Shown: positions 7,294 to 14,898 of the stretch, one piece after another
Layout of the letters: each line of letters begins with the position of its first letter
Numbering within the stretch: position 1 is the first letter of the stretch
Origin: an uncultured Rubrobacteraceae bacterium
GTDB lineage: Bacteria > Actinomycetota > Rubrobacteria > Rubrobacterales > Rubrobacteraceae
Assembly: GCA_902806105.1 (NCBI GenBank)
Contig: CADCVI010000254.1
Coordinates: 1-19,213, forward strand
Direction of reading: 5' to 3'
Length of the DNA stretch: 19,213 nt
Program-made: the position numbers and the translations under genes
The notes under the pieces: generated by a model
Told to the model about the DNA's origin: nothing
Databases searched by the model: none
Seen by the model: only the letters and a program-made list of their open reading frames with translations

Positions 7294-7638
7294 ATGTCGG
7301 TGTACATGACGCAGTTTGCGTACACGACCGAGGCGTGGAAGGCGCTCGTGAAGAGGCCGGAGGACAGGGCCGCCATTTTCGCCGAGCATGCCGAGGGCCT
7401 GGGTGGGCGCGTGCTCTCCTTCTACTACTGCATGGGCGATTACGACGGGGTGGTCATCTTCGAGGCGCCGGACGAGGGAACTGCCGCATCGATCCTGTTC
7501 ACGGCGATCTCGCCGGGACACCTCAAGGCCACGAAGACCACCGCCCTGATGGGGGTCGAGGAGACGATGGACGCCATGCGGCGGGCCAACTCGGAGGCCT
7601 ACCCCGGGCCGAAGCTCTGGTCGCCGATCGTCACCTAG
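7294..7638 (+). CDS. GYD-domain protein
   Basis: A 114-residue member of the GYD family (PF08734), small alpha/beta-barrel-like proteins of uncertain function, often annotated only by domain. The family signature is visible as YYCMGDYDGVVIFEAPD around residues 46-62, followed by the usual A-S-I-L-F-T segment and a conserved hydrophobic helix. The ATG at 7294 is preceded by GGGAGG with a six-base spacer; TTG at 7288 in the same frame overlaps that site and is less likely. The gene is convergent with the ddl homologue, with only 19 bases between the stop codons and no clear terminator. Its function cannot be deduced from its neighbours. Confidence 0.85.
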   Translation: MSVYMTQFAYTTEAWKALVKRPEDRAAIFAEHAEGLGGRVLSFYYCMGDYDGVVIFEAPDEGTAASILFTAISPGHLKATKTTALMGVEETMDAMRRANSEAYPGPKLWSPIVT

Positions 7639-7657
7639 GCGCGGACGCGGGAAGAGG

Positions 7658-8614
7658 TTAGAGCTTCGCCGGGGCCTCGGTCTGCAGCGCGGCCTCCAGG
7701 ATGGTCTCCACCAGGGCGTCGAACCGCATCCCCGCCGCCTCGGCGGCGAGGGGGAGGGTCGAGGTCTCGGTGAAGCCGGGGATGGTCTTGACGTCCAGTA
7801 CCCAGGGGGTGCCGCCCTCCAGGATCGTGTCCACGCGCGCGACGCTCGAGCAGCCCATCGCGGCGTAGGTCTCGAGGGCCGTCGCTTCCAGGGTCCGGGC
7901 TTCTTCCGGCTCTACCTCGGCCGGGATCGCGAAGTCCGTGGCGCCCGGGGTGTACTTCGCCTCGAAGTTGTAGGCGCCGCCGCGCGGCCGTATCTCGACC
8001 AGGTTCAGGACCCTCGGTCCCTCCCCGGGGGCCTCGACGATGGGGATGGTGACCTCGGTGCCGCTCACCCAGCGCTCCAGGATGATCTTCGCGTCGTAGC
8101 CGAAGGCCTCGTAGACGGCATCGAGGAGCCCCTCCCGGCCCTCCACGCGCGTGAGCCCGAGCCCCGAGCCCTCGCGCGCGGGCTTGACGGCGAGCGGGTA
8201 GCCGAGGTACTCCGCCGCGACGTCGAGGGCGGCGGCGGCCCCCATCTCGTGCATCGCCCTTCTCAGAAAGGTCCTGAACGGCGGGGTCGGGATGCCGCGG
8301 GCGAGCAGGACGCGCTTGGCGTAGTCCTTGTCCATGCAGCGGACGGAGGAGAGCGGGCCGCTCCCCGTGTAGGGGATACCGAGGGTTTCCAGGAGCGCCT
8401 GCACCGTGCCGTCCTCGCCGCCCTTGCCGTGGAGGCAGATGAAGGCCGCGTCCGGGCGGAGCTCCATGAGCCGCTCCGTCGTCGACTCCTCGACGTCCAG
8501 CGCGTGGACCTCGTGGCCGAGCCGTTCGAGGGCGTGGGCGACGCGCCTCCCGGTGACGAGCGAGACTTCCCGCTCCATGGAGTGCCCGCCCCGTAAGACC
8601 GCTATCTTCGCCAC
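7658..8614 (-). CDS. ddl: D-alanine--D-alanine ligase homologue with altered metal ligands
   Basis: A 318-residue ATP-grasp ligase of the Ddl family, which joins two D-Ala for peptidoglycan precursors. Visible are GGHSMEREVS (9-18), LHGKGGEDG (61-69), KPAREGSGLGL (144-154), NFEAKYTP (216-223) and ARVDT (259-263). The Glu-Ser-Tyr triad of E. coli DdlB (Glu15, Ser150, Tyr216) is kept as Glu14, Ser150 and Tyr221, and the substrate Arg255 as Arg260. The segment that normally reads ExN before the PG-T motif is DVKTIPGFT here. The Mg ligands Glu270 and Asn272 of E. coli are thus Asp274 and Lys276. The start is GTG with AGGGA six bases upstream. It lies 15 bases after the aminotransferase gene and is the last gene of that operon. 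It could be a true Ddl or a paralogue joining another pair of substrates. Confidence 0.85.
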   Translation of the reverse strand: MAKIAVLRGGHSMEREVSLVTGRRVAHALERLGHEVHALDVEESTTERLMELRPDAAFICLHGKGGEDGTVQALLETLGIPYTGSGPLSSVRCMDKDYAKRVLLARGIPTPPFRTFLRRAMHEMGAAAALDVAAEYLGYPLAVKPAREGSGLGLTRVEGREGLLDAVYEAFGYDAKIILERWVSGTEVTIPIVEAPGEGPRVLNLVEIRPRGGAYNFEAKYTPGATDFAIPAEVEPEEARTLEATALETYAAMGCSSVARVDTILEGGTPWVLDVKTIPGFTETSTLPLAAEAAGMRFDALVETILEAALQTEAPAKL

Positions 8615-8629
8615 TGCGCGTCCCTAGCC

Positions 8630-9943
8630 CTATCGCCGGTCGGGGACGGCGGCGGAGGGCTGCCGTTCGCCGAGGCGGTCGCCCGTGCGAGAGCCGCGTT
8701 CGAGGTCGCCGCGCAGCTCCATCCGCTCGCGCACGACCTCGGCCAGGATCTCGATCCCGCGGCGGATCTTCTCGGGCTCGACGAACGAGAAGTTGAGCCG
8801 CATGCAGTTTTTGCCGGTCCCGTTGGCGTAGAAGCCCTCGCCGGGGACGTAGGCGACGTTCTTGGCGACCGCCCGGGGCAGCATCGCCGTCGCGTCGATG
8901 TAGGAGGGGAGCGTCGCCCAGACGAAGAGCCCGCCCTCCGGGTGCGTCCAGTGGACCTCGTTCGGCATGAACTCCGCCAGGGCCCCGAGCATCGCGTCGC
9001 GCCGCTCCTTGTAAAGGGCAGTCAGGCGCCTGACGTAGGCTCGCCAGTCCGCGTGCTTGAAGTACGACTGGATCATCATCTGCGAGAGGTTCGACGAGCA
9101 GAGGTCGGCCCCCTGCTTGCCGATGTTGATCTTGTGCAGGATGCCCGGCTGCGCGTGGACCCACCCGAGACGGACGCCCGGCGCGAAGATCTTGGAGAAC
9201 GTGCCGAGGTAGATCACGCGGTCCGTCTCCCCGTCCCGGTGCTCCAGCGACGCTATGGTCGGGGCGGGCTCGCCCTCGAAGCGGAGCATCCCGTACGGGT
9301 TGTCTTCCAGGATCACGAGGTCGTACTCGCGCGCTATCTCCAGAAGCTCCAGCCGCCGCTCCGCCGCGAGCGTGACGCCCGCCGGGTTCTGGAAGTTCGG
9401 CACGGTGTACACGAACTTGACGTGGATGCCCTGCTTGCGAGCCTTCTTCAGGGCTTCTCTGGCCGCTGACGGGATCATGCCCGCCCGGTCCATCGGGACG
9501 TGCACGATGCGCGGCCGGTAAGCCGCGAACGCGTTGAGCGCCCCGACGTAGCTCGGCCCCTCGCACAGTACCGCGTCACCCTCGTCGAGGAATACTTTCC
9601 CGACGAGGTCGAGGCCCTGCTGCGCCCCCGTGGTCAGGAAGACGTCCTCGGCGTAGGCCCGGGTCCCCTCGGCCGCCATCACGTCCACGATGACGTCCTT
9701 TATGCCTTCGAGCCCCGAGGTAGGACCGTACTGGAGCGCCTGCGCGGAGTCGGCCGCGATGTTCGAGCTGATCCCGCGGAACGCCTCCTCGCCGAAGACC
9801 CTCGTATCCGGGAACCCGCCGGCGAGCGAGATGATGCCCGGCCTCGATAGCGTCGCCATGAGGTCGCGCGTCGCCGAGCTCTTCATGCCCTTGACCCGGT
9901 TGGCGTACAGAAAGTCGAAGCGGTCGAGATCTACGAGCGGCAC
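8630..9943 (-). CDS. PLP-dependent aminotransferase, fold type I (LysN/MocR-catalytic type)
   Basis: A 437-residue aminotransferase of the class I/II branch that includes 2-aminoadipate and aromatic aminotransferases and the catalytic half of MocR regulators. Visible are LAGGFPDTRVF (40-50), QYGPTSGLEGIKD, NPAG with Asn186, EDNPYG with Asp214 (binds the PLP ring nitrogen), and the Schiff-base lysine Lys251 in LGTFSKIFAPGVRLGW. The C-terminal region has GKNCMRLNFSF with the carboxylate-binding Arg. There is no N-terminal GntR domain. The GTG at 9943 is preceded by GGA seven bases upstream and gives the family's normal start; a 124-codon upstream extension overlaps the previous gene and is Arg/Ser-rich shadow sequence. 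The last 30 residues are a charged tail. It sits 28 bases after the unknown protein and 15 before the ddl homologue, so the three are probably one operon. The substrate is not determined. Confidence 0.9.
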   Translation of the reverse strand: MPLVDLDRFDFLYANRVKGMKSSATRDLMATLSRPGIISLAGGFPDTRVFGEEAFRGISSNIAADSAQALQYGPTSGLEGIKDVIVDVMAAEGTRAYAEDVFLTTGAQQGLDLVGKVFLDEGDAVLCEGPSYVGALNAFAAYRPRIVHVPMDRAGMIPSAAREALKKARKQGIHVKFVYTVPNFQNPAGVTLAAERRLELLEIAREYDLVILEDNPYGMLRFEGEPAPTIASLEHRDGETDRVIYLGTFSKIFAPGVRLGWVHAQPGILHKINIGKQGADLCSSNLSQMMIQSYFKHADWRAYVRRLTALYKERRDAMLGALAEFMPNEVHWTHPEGGLFVWATLPSYIDATAMLPRAVAKNVAYVPGEGFYANGTGKNCMRLNFSFVEPEKIRRGIEILAEVVRERMELRGDLERGSRTGDRLGERQPSAAVPDRR

Positions 9944-9971
9944 GTGATATTCCTTTTCTTCGTTGTCGAAG

Positions 9972-10559
9972 TCATTGCTTGAAGCCCACGGGTGCTGCGA
10001 GCTCCACGTTTCTCCAGCCCATCTCCTCGGAGAGGACCCGCCACAGCTCCGGCGCGAGCTCGAAGCGGCTGGACGAGCAGGCGCGTCCCCGCACCGAGAG
10101 CACCTTGACGTCCCCGGCCTCCTCCACGAACGCCCCCTCCTCGGCGACGGCTCCCACGAGGTAGATCCCCTCCACGAAGCGTTCCCCCGAGAGGCAAGCC
10201 TCCAGACGGGCGACCTGCTCCCGCCCGACCACCGGCACGAAGACGTAGCCCGTCGTGAGGGCGAAGGGCCCCGATGGGCGAAGCACGAGGTCGAAGCTCT
10301 CCCCGTCGCCGCCACAGGGTACGTCCTCTACGACCGTGGCGAACCCGTTGGTCCGCGCGTGTTCCGCGAGCCCGTGTTTCAGGCTTAGGAGCTCTGCGAG
10401 CTCTTCGGGGCTAGGCTCCAGCGGGAGGGTGAGCCCGCCGATAGACTTCCATACCTCCCCCGGGAAGACGAGCTCGAGCTCGCCGGAGTTGGCGACGAGG
10501 CGCACCCCGTCATCCGTCATCTCCAGACCATCCACGCTCTCGACCCGCACCTCGCGCAT
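9972..10559 (-). CDS. unknown protein, first gene of the aminotransferase-ddl operon
   Basis: A 195-residue acidic, soluble protein with no family that I recognise. It has no signal peptide or TM segment. The N-terminal part looks like beta structure (REVRVESVDGLEMTDDGVRL), then a Leu/Glu-rich helix (SPEELAELLSLKHGLAEHA). Next comes a mixed domain with GESFDLVLRPSG and a hydrophobic stretch TTGYVFVPVV, and the protein ends in WRVLSEEMGWRNVELAAPVG. The ATG at 10559 was chosen because the region upstream is promoter-like; a longer form of 19 codons would run into the divergent promoter. No clear ribosome binding site precedes it. A -10-like TACAAT about 30 bases upstream could drive the operon. 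The 28-base gap to the aminotransferase argues for joint transcription. Confidence 0.7.
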   Translation of the reverse strand: MREVRVESVDGLEMTDDGVRLVANSGELELVFPGEVWKSIGGLTLPLEPSPEELAELLSLKHGLAEHARTNGFATVVEDVPCGGDGESFDLVLRPSGPFALTTGYVFVPVVGREQVARLEACLSGERFVEGIYLVGAVAEEGAFVEEAGDVKVLSVRGRACSSSRFELAPELWRVLSEEMGWRNVELAAPVGFKQ

Positions 10560-10587
10560 GGGCGCGACTCTAACACAGAGGGCGTAT

Positions 10588-10598
10588 GTATTGTAGAT
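10588..10598. promoter_or_regulatory. overlapping divergent -10 boxes of the unknown-protein operon and rdgB
   Basis: The 47-base divergent gap (10560-10606) holds, for the minus strand, TACAAT (plus-strand ATTGTA, 10590-10595) and, for the plus strand, TAGATT (10594-10599 region). The plus-strand box ends about seven bases before the rdgB ATG, so rdgB may be leaderless. The two boxes nearly coincide, so the promoters would compete for polymerase. The -35 matches are weak on both sides. Confidence 0.35.
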
Positions 10599-10606
10599 TT
10601 CGAGCG

Positions 10607-11161
10607 ATGAAAGCAATCTTTGTCACCTCCAACGAGAACAAGCTGCGGGAGGCCCGTGAGATACTCGGGATCGAGCTGGAGAGCGCCCCGCTGGACCTCC
10701 CGGAGCCTCAGGCCATGAGCGTAGCGGAGGTCGCCGTCCAGAAGGCGCGCTCCGCCCGGGCCGCCCTCGACGATCCACCCCACCCGGTCTTCGTCGAGGA
10801 CTCCGGCCTCGTCTTCGGGGCGTGGAACGGGCTCCCCGGCGCCCTCACGAAGTGGTTTCTCCTCTCCGTCGGCAACGAGGGCCTCCTCAAGATGCTCGCC
10901 CCGTACGACGACCGCTCCGCCCGGGCAATCTGCGCCCTCGCCGTGGCCCTCCCGGACGGTTCCGTGCAGGTCTTCGTGGGGGAAGTGGAGGGTGAGATCT
11001 CCCGCTCCCCGAGGGGCGAGACGGGCTTCGGGTGGGACCCAATCTTCGTCCCCGAGACGCCCGGCGAGAAGACCTACGCCGAGCTCGGGCCCCGCAAGAA
11101 CGAAGACTCCCACCGCGCCCGTGCCTTCCGGGCCGCCCGCGCCTCGCTGCTGAAGGGTTGA
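10607..11161 (+). CDS. rdgB: dITP/XTP pyrophosphatase (RdgB/HAM1 family)
   Basis: A 184-residue house-cleaning NTPase that hydrolyses non-canonical purine nucleotides (dITP, ITP, XTP) to monophosphates and pyrophosphate. The family motifs are all present: TSNENKLREAREIL (7-20), EVAVQKA (41-47), VEDSGL with Asp65, the substrate loop WNGLPGALTKWF, GETGFGWDPIFVPE, TYAELGPRKNEDSHR and the final helix. GFGWDPIF with Trp and a Lys/Trp in the TKWF segment resemble the archaeal/eukaryotic ITPA-like branch more than E. coli RdgB. The ATG at 10607 starts at the universal beta strand (KAIFVTSN). An in-frame ATG seven codons earlier lies inside the promoter region. No ribosome binding site is visible. 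Confidence 0.95.
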   Translation: MKAIFVTSNENKLREAREILGIELESAPLDLPEPQAMSVAEVAVQKARSARAALDDPPHPVFVEDSGLVFGAWNGLPGALTKWFLLSVGNEGLLKMLAPYDDRSARAICALAVALPDGSVQVFVGEVEGEISRSPRGETGFGWDPIFVPETPGEKTYAELGPRKNEDSHRARAFRAARASLLKG

Positions 11162-11270
11162 GCCGGCCCCGGTAAGGCCCCTTGAGAGCACGCGATCGGC
11201 GCGTTTCGGAGGAACGAATACGGACGGATCGATGCGCTCAAGCCGGTCTTCGAGGAAGGTTTGCCGGACG

Positions 11271-11301
11271 TTGGCGTTTGGTATTCTACAGCGAGTATTT
11301 A
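11271..11301 (+). promoter_or_regulatory. weak candidate promoter of the 2-oxoacid dehydrogenase operon
   Basis: TTGGCG (11271-11276) and TATTTA (11296-11301) have a long 19-base spacer; TATTCT at 11282-11287 is an alternative -10. The 167-base gap after rdgB shows no other signal. The ribosome binding site AAGGGGA before the GTG start is clear. Confidence 0.3.
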
Positions 11302-11328
11302 GCTTCACTAGCAGGGAAGGGGACCGAA

Positions 11329-12408
11329 GTGACAGCAGAGAGCGAAAACACGGGGGACGGAGCGGTAGAGACTCAGGAGCAGGGCCAGGGTGGGGGGAGC
11401 CCGGTCGCGACCGGCGGGGAACATCTCGTCGATTTGTACAAGAAGATGGTGCTCGTGCGCACCTTCGAGGAGGCCACGCAGCGGGCGTTCCGGCAGGGCA
11501 AGATCGGCGGTTACCTACACGTCTACATAGGCCAGGAGGCCGTCGCGACCGGATTCCTCGACGCCTTCAAGGACGGCGACCGGGTTATTACCGCCTACCG
11601 CGACCACCCTCACGTGCTCCTTCTCGGGAGCGACCCGAAGGCGGTCATGGCCGAGCTTTTCGGCAAGGGGACCGGCCTCGTCAAGGGCAAGGGCGGCTCG
11701 ATGCACCTCTTCGACGTCGAGAGGGGCTTCATGGGCGGCTACGGCATCGTCGGCGGGCACATCCCGCTCGGCGTCGGCTTCGCCTACGCGCAGGCCTACG
11801 ACGAGACCGACAACATCACCCAGCTCTACCTCGGTGACGGCTCCATAAGCAACGGGGCGTTTCACGAGGCGGCCAACCTTTCGGGTCTCTGGGGCAAGGA
11901 CGGGATGAACCCGTGCCTGTTCATCGTCGAGAACAACCAGTACGGGATGGGCACCAGCCTGGAGCGGACCACCGCCATGACCGACCTCGCCGCCAAGTTC
12001 GACGCCTACGGCATCGAGAACGAGAAGGTCGACGGGATGGACATAGAGGCCGTGCTCGAGTGCGCCCACCGCGTCGCGGATCGGGTCCGGGAGACCGGGA
12101 AGCCCTACGCCATCGAGGCTCTGACCTACCGGACGGTGCCCCACGGGGCGGGGGACTTCTTCGAGAAGTACCGGACAAAGGACGAGGTCAGGCAGTGGCG
12201 CGAGCGCGACCCCATCGGCCAGCTAGAGCAGAAGCTCATCGAGCGCGAGGTTGTCGATGAGGACGGCATCGAGGAGATCAAGAACGAGATGCAGGAGACC
12301 ATAAAGGAGGTCGTCAAGTTCGCCGATGAGTCGGACGAGCCGCCCCTCGAGGAGCTCTACACAGACGTCTACACCGGTGGCGGCGTCTACACCGGAGAGG
12401 AGGGCTAG
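11329..12408 (+). CDS. pdhA: 2-oxoacid dehydrogenase E1 component, alpha subunit
   Basis: A 359-residue thiamine-diphosphate subunit that, with the next gene product, decarboxylates a 2-oxoacid and transfers the acyl group to the E2 lipoyl domain. After a low-complexity acidic and Gly/Gln-rich N-terminus of about 30 residues, the E1alpha fold begins with the LVDLYKKMVLVRTFEE helix. KGGSMHLFD (121-129) and the ThDP motif GDGSISNG...NN (169-203) are intact. The loop that usually reads RGHSxSDP is RTVPHGAGDFF here (268-278), keeping only the His, so the site regulated by phosphorylation in mitochondrial enzymes is absent. The GTG at 11329 follows AAGGGGA; an in-frame 49-codon extension carries no family sequence. 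The substrate is probably pyruvate or acetoin; sequence alone does not separate these from branched-chain oxoacids. Confidence 0.92.
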   Translation: MTAESENTGDGAVETQEQGQGGGSPVATGGEHLVDLYKKMVLVRTFEEATQRAFRQGKIGGYLHVYIGQEAVATGFLDAFKDGDRVITAYRDHPHVLLLGSDPKAVMAELFGKGTGLVKGKGGSMHLFDVERGFMGGYGIVGGHIPLGVGFAYAQAYDETDNITQLYLGDGSISNGAFHEAANLSGLWGKDGMNPCLFIVENNQYGMGTSLERTTAMTDLAAKFDAYGIENEKVDGMDIEAVLECAHRVADRVRETGKPYAIEALTYRTVPHGAGDFFEKYRTKDEVRQWRERDPIGQLEQKLIEREVVDEDGIEEIKNEMQETIKEVVKFADESDEPPLEELYTDVYTGGGVYTGEEG

Positions 12409-12411
12409 CCG

Positions 12412-13404
12412 ATGCCCCAGATGACTTACCGCGAAGCCCTCAAGGCCGCGATGGCCGAGGAGATGGAGCGCGACGAGAAGGTAGTCCTCATGGGCGAGGA
12501 CATCGGCGTCTACGGCGGCACCCACCTCATCACCGACGGCCTGCTCGACCGCTTCGGCAAGAAGCGCGTCATGGACACGCCCATAGCGGAGGGCGGCTTC
12601 ACGGGCGCGGCCATCGGGATGGCGATGCTCGGCCTCAAGCCCATCGTCGAGATGATGACCTGGAACTTCTCGTTCCTGGCGGCGGACCAGATCATCCAGA
12701 ACGCAGCTAAAGTTCGCTATTTCTCAGGCGGCCAGGTCGAGGTGCCGCTCGTGATCCGGGGCCCCAACGGCGGCGGCGTCCAGCTCTCCGCCCAGCACAC
12801 CCACTCCCTGGAGAACATGTACGGCCACTTCCCCGGCCTCAAGGTCGTCAGCCCCGTGACGCCGAACGACGCCAAGGGGATGATGCTCACCGCCATCCGC
12901 GACCCCAACCCCGTGATCTTTCTGGAGGCAGGCGCCCTGTACGGCACGAAGGACGAGGTCGCCGAGGGTGACAACGCCGTGGAGTTCGGCAAGGCGCGCA
13001 TCGCGCGCGAGGGGACGGACGTCACGCTCATCTCCTACGGCCGTCAGGTGAACCTGTGCCTGCGCGTGGCCGACAAGCTTAAGGAAGAGGACGACGTCTC
13101 GGCCGAGGTCATCGACCTCCGTTCGCTGCGTCCTTTCGACTCCGAGACGATCGTCGAGTCCGTCAAGAAGACTCACCGGGCGGTCGCGGTGCAGGAGCAG
13201 TGGCGATGGTTCGGGGTTGCGAGCGAGGTGGCTTCGATCATCCAGGAGCAGGCCTTCGACTACCTCGACGCGCCGGTGATAAGGGTGAGCGGGGCGGAGG
13301 TCCCCGCGCCGTACGCCAGAAACCTGGAGCTTGCGGCCTTTCCTAGCGAAGATATGGTCGCCAAGGCGGCCAGGCAGGTTCTGTACCAGGAGGTGAGCGC
13401 CTAA
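12412..13404 (+). CDS. pdhB: 2-oxoacid dehydrogenase E1 component, beta subunit
   Basis: A 330-residue partner of the E1 alpha subunit; the two form the alpha2beta2 active sites. Clear family features are MGEDIGVYGG (27-36), the cofactor-activating Glu60 in DTPIAEGGFTGAAIG, the EMMTWNFSFLAADQIIQNAAK region, VIRGPNGGG and AQHTHSLE in the substrate and potassium-binding area. The C-terminal transketolase domain is recognised by VTLISYGRQV, EVIDLRSLRPFD and VQEQWRWFGVASEV. The length is normal. The ATG lies three bases after the alpha-subunit stop, with AGGAGG overlapping the end of that gene, so the two are translationally coupled. The same gap style to the E2 gene supports one three-gene message. 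Confidence 0.95.
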   Translation: MPQMTYREALKAAMAEEMERDEKVVLMGEDIGVYGGTHLITDGLLDRFGKKRVMDTPIAEGGFTGAAIGMAMLGLKPIVEMMTWNFSFLAADQIIQNAAKVRYFSGGQVEVPLVIRGPNGGGVQLSAQHTHSLENMYGHFPGLKVVSPVTPNDAKGMMLTAIRDPNPVIFLEAGALYGTKDEVAEGDNAVEFGKARIAREGTDVTLISYGRQVNLCLRVADKLKEEDDVSAEVIDLRSLRPFDSETIVESVKKTHRAVAVQEQWRWFGVASEVASIIQEQAFDYLDAPVIRVSGAEVPAPYARNLELAAFPSEDMVAKAARQVLYQEVSA

Positions 13405-14786
13405 TGCCCCAGGTCATAATGCCCAAGATGGGCGACGCGATGGAGGAAGGCACCCTCCTCAAGTGGCTCAAGAGCGAGGGCGACGAGGTCTCCGAGGGCG
13501 ACCCGATAGCCGAGATAGAGACCGACAAGGTCACGCTCGAGATAGAGGCCGAGGCAGCCGGCACGCTCGCCCAGCTTATGGTCAGCGAGGGCGATGACGT
13601 CCCCGTCGGCGAAGCTATAGCTTTTATCGCCGGTGAGGGCGAGGAAGCACCCGAGAGCGGCGGCGGGGGCCAGGCCGCCGAGGCGGAGGAGGGCGGCGGA
13701 GATTCCGGCGGCGCCCAGGCGACCGCCACGGAGGAGCAGCCGGCGGCCGGGGGCGGCGAGTCCCGGGCCGGGGGCGGGGCCAGCGAGGCCGGTGCCGCCG
13801 ACGGCGCCCAGGCCGGGGGCAACGGACACTTCCGCGCCTCGCCCATCGTGCGCCGCCTCGCCCGCGAGAACAACCTCGACCTCTCCCGCGTCGAGGGCTC
13901 CGGTCCCGCCGGGCGCATAGTCGAGCGCGACGTCAGGGCGGCGATGGAGAGCGGAACCGCGCAGGCTTCTGCCGACGGCCAGGCCGCCGACGGCGGGGTC
14001 CAGTCCTCCGTCGAGGCGCCGGAGCAGCCGACATCGCAGCAGGCCGAGATGCAGGGCTTCCAGCCCGCGCGCATCCCCGAGCCGACCGAGGTCCCGGGCA
14101 CGACGCTCGTCGAGCCGACGCGGATGATGCGGGTTATCGGCGAGAGGATGACGGAGGCCAAGCAGCACGTCCCGCACTTCTACGCCACCGTCGAGGTCCG
14201 CATGGACGCCGCGATGGCCCTGCGGAAGCAGCTCAACGCGCAGCTCGAGGGCGAGGGCGTCAAGCTCTCCGTCAACGACTTCGTGATGAAGGCGGTCGCG
14301 GTGGCGCTGAGGAAGCACCCGAACCTCAACGCCCTGTACACCACCCGCGGCATCGAGCTGCACGAGAAGGTCGACATGGCGATGGCGGTCGCCCTCGACC
14401 AGGGCCTCATCACCCCGGTCATCCGCGACCTCGCCTCCAAGGGCCTCGCGACCATCAGCCGCGAATCCAAGGACCTCGCGACCCGGGCGCGCGACGGCAA
14501 GCTCAAGCCCGAGGAGTACCAGGGCGGCACGTTCACCGTCTCGAACATGGGCATGTTCGGCATAGAAAGCTTCACCGCGATCATCAACCCGCCGCAGGCG
14601 GCGATCGTGGCGGTATCGAGCATCGAGAGGCGCCCGGTCTACGACGAGGCCGGTGAGATCGTCCCGGGGAGCATGATGAAGCTCACCCTCTCGGCCGACC
14701 ATCGCGTCGCCAACGGCCGCGACGGCGCCCTCTACATGTCCGAGGTCAAGCGCACCCTGGAGAACCCGATCATGCTGATGGTCTAG
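13404..14786 (+). CDS. pdhC: dihydrolipoamide acyltransferase (E2) of the 2-oxoacid dehydrogenase complex
   Basis: A 460-residue acyltransferase core. Residues 1-77 are a lipoyl domain with Lys42 in ETDKVTLEIEAE. A Gly/Ala/Glu-rich linker (78-140) leads to the peripheral-subunit-binding domain (RASPIVRRLARENNLDL, about 144-180). A second linker is followed by the catalytic domain from about 235 (RMMRVIGERMTEAKQHVPHF). The active-site segment is SADHRVANG, with catalytic His433 and Asn437 where many E2 proteins have Asp (DHRxxDG). The start overlaps the E1-beta stop by one base (TAATG), and AGGAGGTGA precedes it. There is a single lipoyl domain. No E3 (lipoamide dehydrogenase) gene follows, so E3 must come from elsewhere. 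A strong hairpin ends the operon. Confidence 0.95.
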   Translation: MPQVIMPKMGDAMEEGTLLKWLKSEGDEVSEGDPIAEIETDKVTLEIEAEAAGTLAQLMVSEGDDVPVGEAIAFIAGEGEEAPESGGGGQAAEAEEGGGDSGGAQATATEEQPAAGGGESRAGGGASEAGAADGAQAGGNGHFRASPIVRRLARENNLDLSRVEGSGPAGRIVERDVRAAMESGTAQASADGQAADGGVQSSVEAPEQPTSQQAEMQGFQPARIPEPTEVPGTTLVEPTRMMRVIGERMTEAKQHVPHFYATVEVRMDAAMALRKQLNAQLEGEGVKLSVNDFVMKAVAVALRKHPNLNALYTTRGIELHEKVDMAMAVALDQGLITPVIRDLASKGLATISRESKDLATRARDGKLKPEEYQGGTFTVSNMGMFGIESFTAIINPPQAAIVAVSSIERRPVYDEAGEIVPGSMMKLTLSADHRVANGRDGALYMSEVKRTLENPIMLMV

Positions 14787-14811
14787 CCGGAGAACCACTT
14801 CCAGCTACCGA

Positions 14812-14844
14812 CGAGGCGCTCCTGGTTGCTCCAGGGGCGCCTCG
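14812..14844 (+). terminator. hairpin terminator of the E1-E2 operon
   Basis: CGAGGCGCTCCTGG and CCAGGGGCGCCTCG pair over 14 bp (one U-G) around the loop TTGCT, 25 bases after the E2 stop. No T-run follows, as is common for GC-rich actinobacterial terminators. It separates the metabolic operon from the MNT/HEPN pair. Confidence 0.7.
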
Positions 14845-14898
14845 CTCGTGCGGTCTCGCGCGCCACCCTTGAGGGTTGCCGCTCCACAGGAGCTTATA

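Noticed and set aside
7635..9566. A 643-codon open frame (-) across the ddl homologue and aminotransferase
   Set aside because: Both real genes have complete family motifs in other frames; this frame is Arg/Gly/Pro-rich low-complexity sequence.
9944..10315. Possible fused regulatory domain at the N-terminus of the aminotransferase (MocR-like)
   Set aside because: The sequence is an Arg/Ser-rich shadow of the upstream gene and has no GntR helix-turn-helix.
11182..11328. N-terminal extension of 49 codons on E1alpha
   Set aside because: It has no similarity to E1alpha and covers the probable promoter. GTG at 11329 has a clear ribosome binding site.
13401..14798. A 465-codon open frame antisense to the E2 gene
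   Set aside because: It mirrors the E2 gene almost end to end, as GC-rich codon bias predicts, and encodes His/Asp/Arg-rich sequence without a fold signature.
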